From contig CAADST010000123.1 in the NCBI GenBank assembly GCA_900751815.1, positions 1-18,895 on the forward strand: a stretch of DNA of 18,895 nt, in the 5' to 3' direction. A model generated the notes under the pieces. The model saw nothing but the letters and a program-made list of their open reading frames with translations, ran no database searches and was not told the DNA's origin. The DNA comes from Bacilli bacterium. GTDB taxonomy: Bacteria; Bacillota_I; Bacilli_A; RF39; UBA660. Made by a program: the position numbers and the translations under genes. Of this stretch, positions 1-6,263 are shown piece after piece. Within the stretch, counting starts at the first letter, position 1. Each line of letters opens with the position of its first letter.

Positions 1-87
1 AGTAGGGTGGCGACCATCCGAAGTTGGTCTGTGGAGAGTCGGGAGGACTCAATGAAGCAGAAATGCCTTGTAGTGATACAAGGATAG
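1..87 (+). CDS. C-terminal fragment of a TnpB-like (IS200/IS605 OrfB) protein, cut by window edge
   Basis: An open frame enters from the left edge and stops with TAG at 85-87, giving 28 residues ending SMKQKCLVVIQG. A short tail with an MKQ-type motif is what I recall at the C-terminus of TnpB proteins of IS200/IS605/IS1341 elements. The DNA pattern (GACTC then AATGAAGCAGAAAT then a hairpin) resembles the 3' end of tnpB genes, where the guide-RNA scaffold overlaps the coding end. The catalytic RuvC and zinc-finger parts lie outside the window, so it cannot be judged intact or decayed. If it is TnpB, it is an RNA-guided nuclease encoded by a transposon. The alternative is that only the RNA is real and the frame is incidental. 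Confidence 0.55.
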   Translation, partial: SRVATIRSWSVESREDSMKQKCLVVIQG

Positions 88-90
88 TCA
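1..90 (+). ncRNA. Likely omega-RNA (reRNA) scaffold at the right end of an IS200/IS605-type element, 5' part missing
   Basis: Three perfect stem-loops follow one another: 12-16 with 25-29 (GACCA/TGGTC), 36-40 with 46-50 (GAGTC/GACTC) and 66-71 with 78-83 (CCTTGT/ACAAGG). Such density of GC-containing stems is unlike the surrounding AT-rich DNA. In IS200/IS605 elements the TnpB guide RNA is made from the 3' end of tnpB and the right transposon end, with the guide read from flanking DNA. The right end here probably falls near 88-90. The call is by pattern only. Confidence 0.5.
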
Positions 91-108
91 AAATTTATTT
101 TGACTTTT
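86..108 (+). terminator. Intrinsic terminator after the TnpB/omega-RNA end
   Basis: AGTCAAAA (86-93), loop TTTA (94-97), TTTTGACT (98-105), then T at 106-108. The stem is a perfect 8-bp inverted repeat. Its 3' arm also supplies the -35 box of the next promoter. Confidence 0.6.
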
Positions 109-127
109 GTTCGAATTATGTTAAAAT
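100..127 (+). promoter_or_regulatory. Sigma-A type promoter with extended -10 for the small membrane protein gene
   Basis: -35 TTGACT (100-105), 16-bp spacer, -10 TAAAAT (122-127), with an extended -10 TG at 119-120. The start codon at 153 is about 20 bases past the expected start point. Confidence 0.65.
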
Positions 128-152
128 GTATTTAAGAAGTAAGGTGATTTAA

Positions 153-605
153 ATGGATAAAAGACAGAAAAGTTTTATAATAGTATTAGCTATAATATTA
201 ATGATACTAATAATTAGTTTTATTTATGCACTTATCAAACAAAATGAAGAAGAACAGGCCGAGATAAATAAATTACACACAGATTTATCACTTACAGAAA
301 TTATAAGAGTTGAAAATTATACTGTAGATGAAGAAGACGAAAACGAAGCAATCTTATTTATCACTAATCCTGATGCAGTTGCTGATATTGTCGCATTAAT
401 AAATGATGCTCCAATTAAATCAATTAGTGCTAGTGATATAGTAACTCAAAGTGAAACAAGTAGCAATTACAGTTTAGAATTTTTAGATAGCGATAATAAC
501 ACAATATTATTTCTTGATGGTGATATAATAACCTATAATGATAATTTTTATCAGGTTACTTATAATTATGATTATCTATTAGAAATTATAGAAAGTGTAG
601 AATAA
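153..605 (+). CDS. Hypothetical single-pass membrane protein, 150 aa
   Basis: I do not recognise a family. Residues 8-28 are one strongly hydrophobic segment behind a short basic N-terminus (MDKRQK), giving a signal anchor with the rest most likely outside the cell. Residues 29-45 are polar and could be helical. The remaining roughly 100 residues are acidic and rich in isoleucine, valine, asparagine and aspartate, consistent with a small beta-rich extracellular domain. There is no cysteine lipobox. The ATG at 153 has AAGGTGA at 141-147 as ribosome site. The gene has its own promoter and its own terminator, so it is probably monocistronic. It sits next to a transposon end, which gives no functional hint. 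Confidence 0.7.
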   Translation: MDKRQKSFIIVLAIILMILIISFIYALIKQNEEEQAEINKLHTDLSLTEIIRVENYTVDEEDENEAILFITNPDAVADIVALINDAPIKSISASDIVTQSETSSNYSLEFLDSDNNTILFLDGDIITYNDNFYQVTYNYDYLLEIIESVE

Positions 606-622
606 AAAATCTACATTTTTTT
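596..622 (+). terminator. Intrinsic terminator of the small membrane protein gene
   Basis: TGTAGA (596-601) pairs with TCTACA (610-615) and a run of T follows at 616-622. The hairpin includes the stop codon at 603-605. Confidence 0.6.
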
Positions 623-661
623 AAATTAAGATTCATATACTTGTTTTGGGAGGACAAGCAT

Positions 662-3220
662 ATGGGACTTAGTGATAATGAAGTAATTAAAAGCAGAACA
701 GAACACGGAACAAATGAAATAACAGAGGTAAAAAAGAATACTTTTTGGCATTTATTGCTTGAATCTTTTGCTGATCCAATCATTAAAATTTTACTTATTG
801 CTTTAGCTATTAAGGTCATTGTTTTATTTAGACATTTTGATTGGTTTGAAACAATAGGAATACTTATTGCCATATTTTTAGCATCATTTATTTCCACTAT
901 CTCCGAATATGGTTCAGAGCAAGCTTTTAATCGTTTGCAAAGTGATGCATTAAAAGGTAAAGTAAAAGTTATTAGAAATGGCAAAGTGGTTGAAATAACT
1001 ACTGGAGAAGTTGTTGTGGGAGATATTGTAATTTTAAATAGTGGTGATAAAATTCCTGCTGATGGCGTACTTATTAGTGGTAATTTGTCAGTTGATGAAT
1101 CAGCTTTAAATGGAGAATCAAAAGAAGCTAAAAAGAAAATTAATAGCAAAGTTTATCGGGGGTCAGTTGTATATAATGGTAATGCCAAAATGCAAGTAGA
1201 ATTAGTTGGAGATAAAACCATTATGGGTAAAATTTCTCAAGAGTTGCAAGAAGATATTCCCGAAAGTCCTTTAAGATTAAAATTAAGAGGGCTTGCCAAA
1301 ACTATTAGTAAAATAGGATATTGTGGTGCAATTCTTGCTAGTATTTCTTATCTATTTTCTTGTATAGTTATTGATAATAATTTTGATTATGATTTAATTA
1401 TGGCTACAATAACCGATTTTCCAGTAATGTTTAATCATTTAATATATGCTCTAACTTTATCAGTGACAATTATAGTTGTAGCTGTTCCTGAAGGTCTTCC
1501 CATGATGATTACTTTAGTTTTATCAAGCAATATGAAAAAAATGCTTAAGGATAATGTATTAGTGCGAAAACTAGTAGGTATTGAAACAGCAGGCAGCCTA
1601 AATGTACTACTTACCGATAAAACCGGAACACTTACAACTGGAACACTTAAAGTAACCGAATTTGTCAGTGGTGATTTTAAAGTATTTAAAGATTTTAATG
1701 TGTTAAAAAAATATCCTATTTATGGGTTAGTCTATAATTCTTTGTTTTATAATAATGCTAGTATGATAAGTGATACTAAAGTAATCGGTGGAAACTCTAC
1801 TGATAGAGCCATACTTGAATATATCACAATTAATAGTAGCATAAATGCAAAAATAATTAAAAGAGAAGAATTTGATAGTGCTAAAAAATATAGTAGTATT
1901 ACTTTAGATGATGGCATTATTTTAATTAAAGGAGCAATGGAAGTTATTTTACCTAAATGTAAAAATATCCTAAATAGCAATAATAAAGAAAGTAAGTTAT
2001 TTTCTACATCTATTATAAAAAGAAAAGTAGAAGAATATACTAAAAAATCCGGTAGAGTTTTAGTATTTGCATATGGCAAAAGCATGGATAATTTAACATT
2101 TTTAGGTTTTGTTAATATTAAAGATGAGTTAAGGCGTGAAGCATTCGAAGGCATTAGACTTATAAAAAGTGCAGGTATTCAAACAATTATGATTACAGGG
2201 GATGCAATAGATACTGCCACATCTATTGCTAAAGAGGTTGGTCTAATCACTAATGATAAACAAATTGTTTTAACTAGTAGTGATCTTGCGCGCATGAGTG
2301 ATGAAGAAATAAAAGAAAAATTAAGTGATATTAGAGTTATTGCGAGAGCCTTACCTAATGATAAAAGTCGTTTGGTAAACATACTTGAAGATATGTCTTT
2401 AGTTGTAGGCATGACTGGAGATGGAGTAAATGATGCCCCAGCCCTAAAAAAAGCCAATGTTGGTTTTGCTATGGGGAGTGGCACTGATGTTGCTAAAGAA
2501 GCAGCGGATATTGTCATACTTGATGATAATATTTTATCAATTAGTAAAGCAATTTTATATGGCAGAACAATTTTTAAAAGTATTCGTAAATTCATAATTT
2601 ATCAATTAACCGTTAATACTTGTGCTTTAATTTTATCAATAGTTGGTTCTTTAATTGGCATATCGACTCCAATTACTATAGTGCAAATGCTTTGGCTTAA
2701 TATGATTATGGACACATTCTCAGGCATAGCCTTCTCATATGAAGCACCACTTGAAGAATATATGGAAGAACCACCAAAGAAAAAGAATACTCCAATTATG
2801 AATAAGTACATGTATAGTGAAATCATCTGGACAGGTCTTTATTGTGCAATTCTTTGTATACTATTTTTAAAACTTCCTATAGTAAGAGAATTTATTAGAC
2901 CTAGTGAAAATAATGAATATTTAATGACCGCTTACTTTGCAATGTTCATATTCATGGGAATATTTAATGCTTTTAATGCTAGAACTTCCAGAATAAATAT
3001 ACTAGCTAACTTATCTAAAAATAAAGTATTTGTAGCAATATTTAGCTTTATCTTTATTGCTCAACTTTATATCATCTATAATGGGGGAGATATATTTAGA
3101 ACTTATGGACTGGAATTAAATGAGCTCATATTAGTATTTATTTTAGCTCTAACAGTTTTCCCGGTAGATTTCTTAAGAAAATTCATATTAAAGAAAAAAC
3201 ATATTGCTTTAGGAGTATAA
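662..3220 (+). CDS. P-type Ca2+-transporting ATPase, type II (PMCA/SERCA-like)
   Basis: ATP-driven cation pump of the cytoplasmic membrane, most likely exporting Ca2+. In the 852-aa product the order is: short N-terminal cation-ATPase domain, actuator domain with NGES at 150-153, M4 segment with the PEGLP ion-site motif at 276-280, phosphorylation motif DKTGT beginning at Asp319, nucleotide domain with a KGA motif, hinge GDGVND at 586-591, and six C-terminal membrane segments with NMIMD in M6. PEGLP and the M6 Asn/Asp pair are typical of Ca2+ pumps rather than heavy-metal ATPases. The ATG at 662 is chosen because GGAGGA (649-654) lies 7 bases upstream; a TTG at 641 is in frame but precedes that site. 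The actuator loop has Asn where TGES is usual. The nucleotide domain looks short, as in many bacterial members. Substrate is inferred from motifs only. Confidence 0.9.
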   Translation: MGLSDNEVIKSRTEHGTNEITEVKKNTFWHLLLESFADPIIKILLIALAIKVIVLFRHFDWFETIGILIAIFLASFISTISEYGSEQAFNRLQSDALKGKVKVIRNGKVVEITTGEVVVGDIVILNSGDKIPADGVLISGNLSVDESALNGESKEAKKKINSKVYRGSVVYNGNAKMQVELVGDKTIMGKISQELQEDIPESPLRLKLRGLAKTISKIGYCGAILASISYLFSCIVIDNNFDYDLIMATITDFPVMFNHLIYALTLSVTIIVVAVPEGLPMMITLVLSSNMKKMLKDNVLVRKLVGIETAGSLNVLLTDKTGTLTTGTLKVTEFVSGDFKVFKDFNVLKKYPIYGLVYNSLFYNNASMISDTKVIGGNSTDRAILEYITINSSINAKIIKREEFDSAKKYSSITLDDGIILIKGAMEVILPKCKNILNSNNKESKLFSTSIIKRKVEEYTKKSGRVLVFAYGKSMDNLTFLGFVNIKDELRREAFEGIRLIKSAGIQTIMITGDAIDTATSIAKEVGLITNDKQIVLTSSDLARMSDEEIKEKLSDIRVIARALPNDKSRLVNILEDMSLVVGMTGDGVNDAPALKKANVGFAMGSGTDVAKEAADIVILDDNILSISKAILYGRTIFKSIRKFIIYQLTVNTCALILSIVGSLIGISTPITIVQMLWLNMIMDTFSGIAFSYEAPLEEYMEEPPKKKNTPIMNKYMYSEIIWTGLYCAILCILFLKLPIVREFIRPSENNEYLMTAYFAMFIFMGIFNAFNARTSRINILANLSKNKVFVAIFSFIFIAQLYIIYNGGDIFRTYGLELNELILVFILALTVFPVDFLRKFILKKKHIALGV

Positions 3221-3243
3221 AAATTGCAAATTTGCAATTTTTT
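3221..3243 (+). terminator. Intrinsic terminator of the Ca2+ ATPase gene
   Basis: A perfect 20-bp palindrome directly follows the stop codon: AAATTGC (3221-3227), loop AAATTT, GCAATTT (3234-3240), then T at 3241-3243. Confidence 0.6.
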
Positions 3244-3263
3244 AATATTTTTATATATCTAAA

Positions 3264-3275
3264 CGAACCCCCAAC
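3264..3275 (-). repeat. Inverted 12-bp copy of the tRNA-Arg T-arm (5' half of a split tRNA 3' end)
   Basis: CGAACCCCCAAC is the exact reverse complement of tRNA-Arg positions 3405-3416 (GTTGGGGGTTCG). It lies upstream of the tRNA promoter, so it is not part of the tRNA transcript. It pairs conceptually with 6359-6373, which holds the remaining 3' half. Confidence 0.6.
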
Positions 3276-3297
3276 AGCGCTACTTTAATCAAAAATA

Positions 3298-3321
3298 AGC
3301 AAAAATGGTTGCATTTTTGCT
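3298..3321. repeat. Inverted repeat upstream of the tRNA operon
   Basis: AGCAAAAATG (3298-3307), loop GTTG, CATTTTTGCT (3312-3321). Read on the minus strand it is followed by TATTTTTG and could be a weak terminator. On the plus strand its 3' arm overlaps the -35 region of the tRNA promoter. Confidence 0.45.
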
Positions 3322-3337
3322 CTTTGTGTAATATAAT
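3309..3337 (+). promoter_or_regulatory. Promoter of the tRNA-Arg/tRNA-Pro operon
   Basis: -35 TTGCAT (3309-3314), 17-bp spacer, consensus -10 TATAAT (3332-3337). The first tRNA begins 22 bases after the -10. Confidence 0.7.
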
Positions 3338-3358
3338 TATAGTGCACCCAGAAATTCT

Positions 3359-3435
3359 GCGCCCATAGCTCAACTGGATAGAGCGCTAGACTACGGATCT
3401 AGAGGTTGGGGGTTCGAATCCCTTTGGGCGTACCA
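3359..3435 (+). tRNA. tRNA-Arg (anticodon ACG)
   Basis: 77 nt with encoded CCA. Acceptor GCGCCCA (3359-3365) pairs with TGGGCGT (3425-3431), first pair G-U. The anticodon stem CTAGA/TCTAG holds loop CTACGGA, so the anticodon is ACG; A34 is normally deaminated to inosine by TadA. The T stem GGGGG/CCCTT (3408-3412 with 3420-3424) encloses TTCGAAT and contains two G-U pairs. Six T follow the CCA. Confidence 0.95.
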
Positions 3436-3448
3436 TTTTTTAGGATAA

Positions 3449-3525
3449 CGAGAAGTAGCACAATTTGGTAGTGCACTACATTTGGGATGTAGGGGTTGCA
3501 GGTTCAAATCCTGTCTTCTCGACCA
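3449..3525 (+). tRNA. tRNA-Pro (anticodon TGG), integration target of the downstream element
   Basis: 77 nt with encoded CCA. Acceptor CGAGAAG (3449-3455) pairs perfectly with CTTCTCG (3515-3521). Anticodon stem CTACA/TGTAG with loop TTTGGGA gives anticodon TGG. T loop TTCAAAT. Its last 19 bases plus TT form the left copy of a 21-bp direct repeat repeated at 6264-6284, so integration at this end kept the tRNA intact. Confidence 0.95.
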
Positions 3526-3527
3526 TT
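3507..3527 (+). repeat. attL (21-bp core, within the tRNA-Pro 3' end)
   Basis: Exact match to 6264-6284. It starts AATCCTGTC and ends CGACCATT, covering the 3' T-stem strand, acceptor strand and CCA of tRNA-Pro plus two bases. Confidence 0.85.
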
Positions 3528-3533
3528 AAGGTT

Positions 3534-3557
3534 ATAAATCTATGCAAATAGATTTAT
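3534..3557. repeat. Perfect inverted repeat between attL and the integrase gene
   Basis: ATAAATCTAT (3534-3543), loop GCAA, ATAGATTTAT (3548-3557). Neither side has a strong T run. It may stop convergent transcription from the tRNA operon and int, or be an integrase arm site. Confidence 0.55.
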
Positions 3558-3585
3558 GATAAAAGTATAACGTTATTTTTTACTC

Positions 3586-4557
3586 TCAGGTATCATTAAA
3601 CAACTTTAAATCATTGGAAATCGTGTTTAATGAATTGATTGTTTTATTAATATCTTGTGGTATTAAATGTGTGTAAATACTTAAAGTTATACTGACGTCC
3701 GAATGTCCTAATCTTTGCGAAATAGCAGTTAAAGGGACATTATAGGAATTTAATAAGGTTGCGTGCGAGTGTCGTAGGTCGTGCAATCTTATTTTTTTTG
3801 TGCCACTTTTCTTAATATATTTATTAAAACGTCTAGTAACAGTAGTATGTGCTAAAGGTTTAATACCACCAAAAATAAACCAATCATTAGAGAAATTTTC
3901 ACTAGTATTAATTTTTTTATAATAATTATTAATCATATTAATTAAATCGTTATGTAATGGCACATCTCTAATAGAAGACCACGTTTTAGGTGGATTAATA
4001 ATATAGTTCCCATCTTCGTCTTTTTCTTTGCAAAGTGTTTTAGTAATACTTAAAAATGTACCTTGAAAATCATTCCAATTTAATGCTAATGCTTCGCCAA
4101 TACGCAAACCGGTAAAATACATAGTTGTAAATAATAGAAAATAAATTTCGTCATCAACAAAATTAATAAATTTAGAAAAATCTTCCAATTCCCAAACTAT
4201 ATATTTTTTAGGAATTTCTTTTTTCTTGCTAAAGCCACCAACTTTACTAGCAACGTTATACTCTAAATCATAAAATTTAACTGCATAATTTAAAATTCCA
4301 ACCATAGCCGTATGAATATTTTTATTAGTGGAATATGCTAACTTTTTATTGGAAATATATTTTAAAAACTCTAAATAAACCCTAGAATTAATGTTAACTA
4401 CAAGATAATCTTTAAAAAATGGTATTAAATGATTTTTAAAAATACTTGTTATTTTTCTATAAGATTCAAATTTTAAGTCTTTTTCTAATCTTAAATCATA
4501 TTCTTCCCATAGTTGCATAAATGATAAATCACTAATGTTAAAATCGTTATTAATCAT
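3586..4557 (-). CDS. int: Tyrosine-type site-specific integrase
   Basis: 323-aa phage-type integrase that would insert the element into, and excise it from, the tRNA-Pro 3' end. The N-terminal core-binding domain is at about 12-100. The catalytic domain shows Arg152 (GLRIGEAL), a likely beta-hairpin Lys191, His259 and Arg262 (LHDLRHSH), His285 (LGHSDVS) and nucleophile Tyr295 (IYTHL), so the full set is present. No obvious N-terminal arm-binding zinc or AP2-like domain precedes the core-binding domain, making it slightly short for the family. It ends with TGA about 58 bases from attL and lies 42 bases after the RHH gene, so the two are probably one transcript. The ATG at 4557 is the only good start after an in-frame stop, yet no Shine-Dalgarno is visible. 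No excisionase gene is evident. Confidence 0.93.
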   Translation of the reverse strand: MINNDFNISDLSFMQLWEEYDLRLEKDLKFESYRKITSIFKNHLIPFFKDYLVVNINSRVYLEFLKYISNKKLAYSTNKNIHTAMVGILNYAVKFYDLEYNVASKVGGFSKKKEIPKKYIVWELEDFSKFINFVDDEIYFLLFTTMYFTGLRIGEALALNWNDFQGTFLSITKTLCKEKDEDGNYIINPPKTWSSIRDVPLHNDLINMINNYYKKINTSENFSNDWFIFGGIKPLAHTTVTRRFNKYIKKSGTKKIRLHDLRHSHATLLNSYNVPLTAISQRLGHSDVSITLSIYTHLIPQDINKTINSLNTISNDLKLFNDT

Positions 4558-4599
4558 AATAGTTGAATTTTTAAATTAGAAACTAATAAAAATGTTAAT

Positions 4600-4881
4600 T
4601 CACTTCCTTTCTTCGTTATTTTCTAATACATCACTGATTTGTTCGATAACATTTGGATTAACCGAATTAACGTCAAGAGATTTAAGTTGATTAAACAAAT
4701 TAAGCATAGCAGGAAGTTGTTCCATTGTTTGGTCTTGCTTTAATGCTTGATTTAGTAATACAATATAGGCACTAGTAGTATTAATACACATCTTTTGAGC
4801 ATAAGCCTTAACTCGCTCTACTAAATCGGTTGGTAAATTCATATTAACCCTTTTTAGATTAAAATCAGATTTGTACGCCAT
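4600..4881 (-). CDS. Ribbon-helix-helix (CopG/Arc-like) DNA-binding protein
   Basis: 93-aa protein. Residues 9-16 (LKRVNMNL) form the likely DNA-contacting strand, followed by helices at about 17-30 and 35-48, the layout of CopG/Arc/MetJ repressors that bind DNA as dimers. The C-terminal 45 residues are predicted helical and may oligomerise. The start at 4881 is chosen because the minus strand has GAGGTG about 10 bases upstream; a longer frame to 4920 would put that site inside the gene. It is first in a transcript with int and ends with TGA. A strong promoter with a flanking inverted repeat (TGACATT/AATGTCA) lies upstream. Likely roles are self-repression, and control of integrase, copy number or excision; which one is inference. 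Confidence 0.8.
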   Translation of the reverse strand: MAYKSDFNLKRVNMNLPTDLVERVKAYAQKMCINTTSAYIVLLNQALKQDQTMEQLPAMLNLFNQLKSLDVNSVNPNVIEQISDVLENNEERK

Positions 4882-4940
4882 AATAATGTACACCTCACTT
4901 TCGTAAAAATAATAAATCAATAGTGTGTATCATATCCTTA

Positions 4941-4980
4941 TGACATTATCATTTTAACATCAACATAATATCAATGTCAA
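4941..4980 (-). promoter_or_regulatory. Promoter and candidate operator for the RHH-int transcript
   Basis: Read on the minus strand: -35 TTGACA (4980-4975), 18-bp spacer, -10 TAAAAT (4956-4951) with TG one base upstream of it. An inverted repeat brackets it: TGACATT at 4941-4947 and AATGTCA at 4973-4979, the second overlapping the -35. This placement fits a repressor site for the RHH protein, which is inferred. Confidence 0.6.
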
Positions 4981-5011
4981 TAATTTTTTTGAAAAAATTA
5001 AAATATTTTCA

Positions 5012-5033
5012 TATTACTTTTAAAAAAGTAATA
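5012..5033. repeat. Inverted repeat in the origin-like region (first)
   Basis: TATTACTTT (5012-5020), TAAA, AAAGTAATA (5025-5033). Perfect arms without a T tract on either strand, so it is not an obvious terminator. Confidence 0.5.
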
Positions 5034-5042
5034 CAAAATTTT

Positions 5043-5070
5043 ATTTAATGTTGCTAAAGCAACATTAAAT
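5043..5070. repeat. Inverted repeat in the origin-like region (second)
   Basis: ATTTAATGTTGC (5043-5054), loop TAAA, GCAACATTAAAT (5059-5070). Twelve perfect pairs with a tetraloop and no T tract. A candidate single-strand origin hairpin. Confidence 0.6.
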
Positions 5071-5084
5071 TACAGTCGGGTAAT

Positions 5085-5123
5085 TATCAAACAAAAGGAA
5101 AAGTATTTCCTTTCGTTTTGATA
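5085..5123. repeat. Inverted repeat in the origin-like region (third)
   Basis: Arms at about 5085-5101 and 5105-5123: TATCAAA pairs with TTTGATA and AAAGGAAA with TTTCCTTT, with a small internal bulge of CA against CG. Confidence 0.5.
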
Positions 5124-5135
5124 CACCATTATAAT

Positions 5136-5241
5136 TTACTCGCAATTTTTATCAATAGCTTTCGCGGCATATACTCACTCGTAGATCATAAATGAACTAC
5201 TCGCTCCGTTATTCCACGGTCTATTGACAAAAATCACTCGT
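5136..5241. repeat. Four iteron-like direct repeats (YYACTCGY)
   Basis: TTACTCGC 5136-5143, TCACTCGT 5175-5182, CTACTCGC 5197-5204, TCACTCGT 5234-5241, all in one orientation. A fifth copy lies inverted at 6235-6242 beside attR. Spacings are 39, 22 and 37 bases. They may be binding sites for Rep or another element protein. Confidence 0.5.
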
Positions 5242-5242
5242 T

Positions 5243-5258
5243 GGGCGACTAGTCGCCC
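5243..5258. repeat. GC-rich perfect palindrome beside rep
   Basis: GGGCGACTAGTCGCCC, a 16-bp perfect palindrome in otherwise AT-rich DNA, directly after the fourth repeat and 35 bases past the rep stop codon. A cruciform here is a plausible Rep nicking structure. Confidence 0.55.
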
Positions 5259-5292
5259 CCTTACTTTACAATGACCGACCATTAAAAGCATT

Positions 5293-6183
5293 TTAATTTT
5301 CTCGTTTTTGTGATACAATACTATCAGTTAGTTGATATTCGAGATATTGGACTGTAGTTTTATCATAAATATTCAAATATTCATTTTGATATATAAGTTC
5401 TTTATCTTGAATTTTTTTATTTAAAAAATCTAAATCTTTTTTCTCTATACTATCAATATAACTTATTTTGGGAACCAAACAATTTTGCGAATAAAAGAAA
5501 CGTCTACGACCAAACAACCTATCATCTGCATCTTTAGTCATATATTTTGAAATATAACCAATGATTTTTTTAATGTCGCCTTTAATATTATCAACTCTAG
5601 TAAAACCTTCTGACCAATATTTTATATGTTTAAATTTGGGATTGTCTTTTTGCTCATACATTAATTTATCATTTATACTAATATTAGTTAATAAATGATA
5701 GTGGACTGCACCACGTTCTTGGTATTCTGGTACACAAATATATCTAAAATCTTTTTTTATTCTTCTAATTTTATCTACAAAATATCTAAAACGTTTATTA
5801 GCAACATCAATATCGGTAACGTTATCGGCAAATGTAAGAGTTATAAATGTTTCCCAATATTCCATATTGGCTTTAGCAATTCTTTGACATTGCAATTTAC
5901 TACGAGTAATATTTTTATCTTCAATATGATTAGTAAATTTTTTAGATTTAGTTTTATTTGAAGTTTCTACTTCAATATCAATTTTCTTTAAACTTAAATC
6001 AACGTTATCTTCCTTATTAAGATTTTTTATTCTAGAATTAGCATAATAATAAACTTGAATAAATGAACCACACTCAACAATTTTACAATTATACAACTTA
6101 GGCTTATCATAAATTGTCGGAGTTATGAGACTACTATCAAGTATAGTCTCTATGGTTTCCCTGGATTTAGAAATACTTTCCAT
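5293..6183 (-). CDS. rep: HUH rolling-circle replication initiator (ORF2/G2P-type Rep)
   Basis: 296-aa Rep that would nick one strand at the origin and stay bound through a tyrosine while the strand is displaced. Visible motifs: motif 1 FITLTF (113-118), motif 2 HYH (His161, His163) in GAVHYHLL for metal binding, and motif 3 YISKYMTK (210-217) with Tyr210 as likely nucleophile and Lys213. Downstream, FGRRRFFYSQNCLVP matches the FxS...L pattern I recall after motif 3 in the ORF2/G2P family found in plectroviruses, microviruses and plasmids. There is no helicase domain, so a host helicase is presumably used. The first 100 residues are not recognised. The ATG at 6183 has no Shine-Dalgarno within 20 bases. 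The gene is the first after attR in the integrated form, with no convincing promoter of its own. Confidence 0.88.
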   Translation of the reverse strand: MESISKSRETIETILDSSLITPTIYDKPKLYNCKIVECGSFIQVYYYANSRIKNLNKEDNVDLSLKKIDIEVETSNKTKSKKFTNHIEDKNITRSKLQCQRIAKANMEYWETFITLTFADNVTDIDVANKRFRYFVDKIRRIKKDFRYICVPEYQERGAVHYHLLTNISINDKLMYEQKDNPKFKHIKYWSEGFTRVDNIKGDIKKIIGYISKYMTKDADDRLFGRRRFFYSQNCLVPKISYIDSIEKKDLDFLNKKIQDKELIYQNEYLNIYDKTTVQYLEYQLTDSIVSQKREN

Positions 6184-6226
6184 AATAGATTATTTTTATT
6201 AGAAATAACCTTAATTTCGGATTGAA

Positions 6227-6257
6227 TTGTGGGGGCGAGTGATATTTCGCCCCACAA
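6227..6257. repeat. GC-rich inverted repeat between rep and attR
   Basis: TTGTGGGGGCGA (6227-6238), loop, TCGCCCCACAA (6247-6257), pairing with one bulged G. It contains GCGAGTGA (6235-6242), an inverted copy of the repeats at 5136-5241, and shares GGGCGA with the palindrome at 5243. Candidate regulatory or replication site. Confidence 0.55.
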
Positions 6258-6263
6258 CAATAC

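Larger units (their letters stand above)
4882..5292. other. Non-coding region of the element, candidate replication origin
   Basis: About 410 bases without a credible gene on either strand. From left to right it holds the minus-strand RHH-int promoter and candidate operator, three successive inverted repeats (5012-5123), four ACTCG-centred direct repeats (5136-5241), and a perfect GC-rich palindrome (5243-5258) just after rep. The stretch 5138-5280 is visibly richer in G and C than its surroundings. Rolling-circle replicons usually keep their double- and single-strand origins beside rep in such structured DNA. The nick site cannot be named from sequence alone. Confidence 0.5.

Noticed and set aside
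586-2826. Open frames on the minus strand inside the Ca2+ ATPase gene
   Set aside because: They mirror a well-supported gene, have no ribosome sites and read as low-complexity hydrophobic sequence.
3298-3321. Terminator for the Ca2+ ATPase transcript
   Set aside because: The plus-strand tail is CTTTG, the ATPase gene already has a terminator at 3221-3243, and this stem overlaps the tRNA promoter. Kept only as an inverted repeat.
5136-5241. CRISPR array
   Set aside because: The repeated units are only 8 bases with uneven spacing and variable ends; no cas genes are present.
5695-5961. 88-codon plus-strand frame inside rep
   Set aside because: Antisense shadow of rep; hydrophobic, Phe/Ile-rich, no ribosome site.
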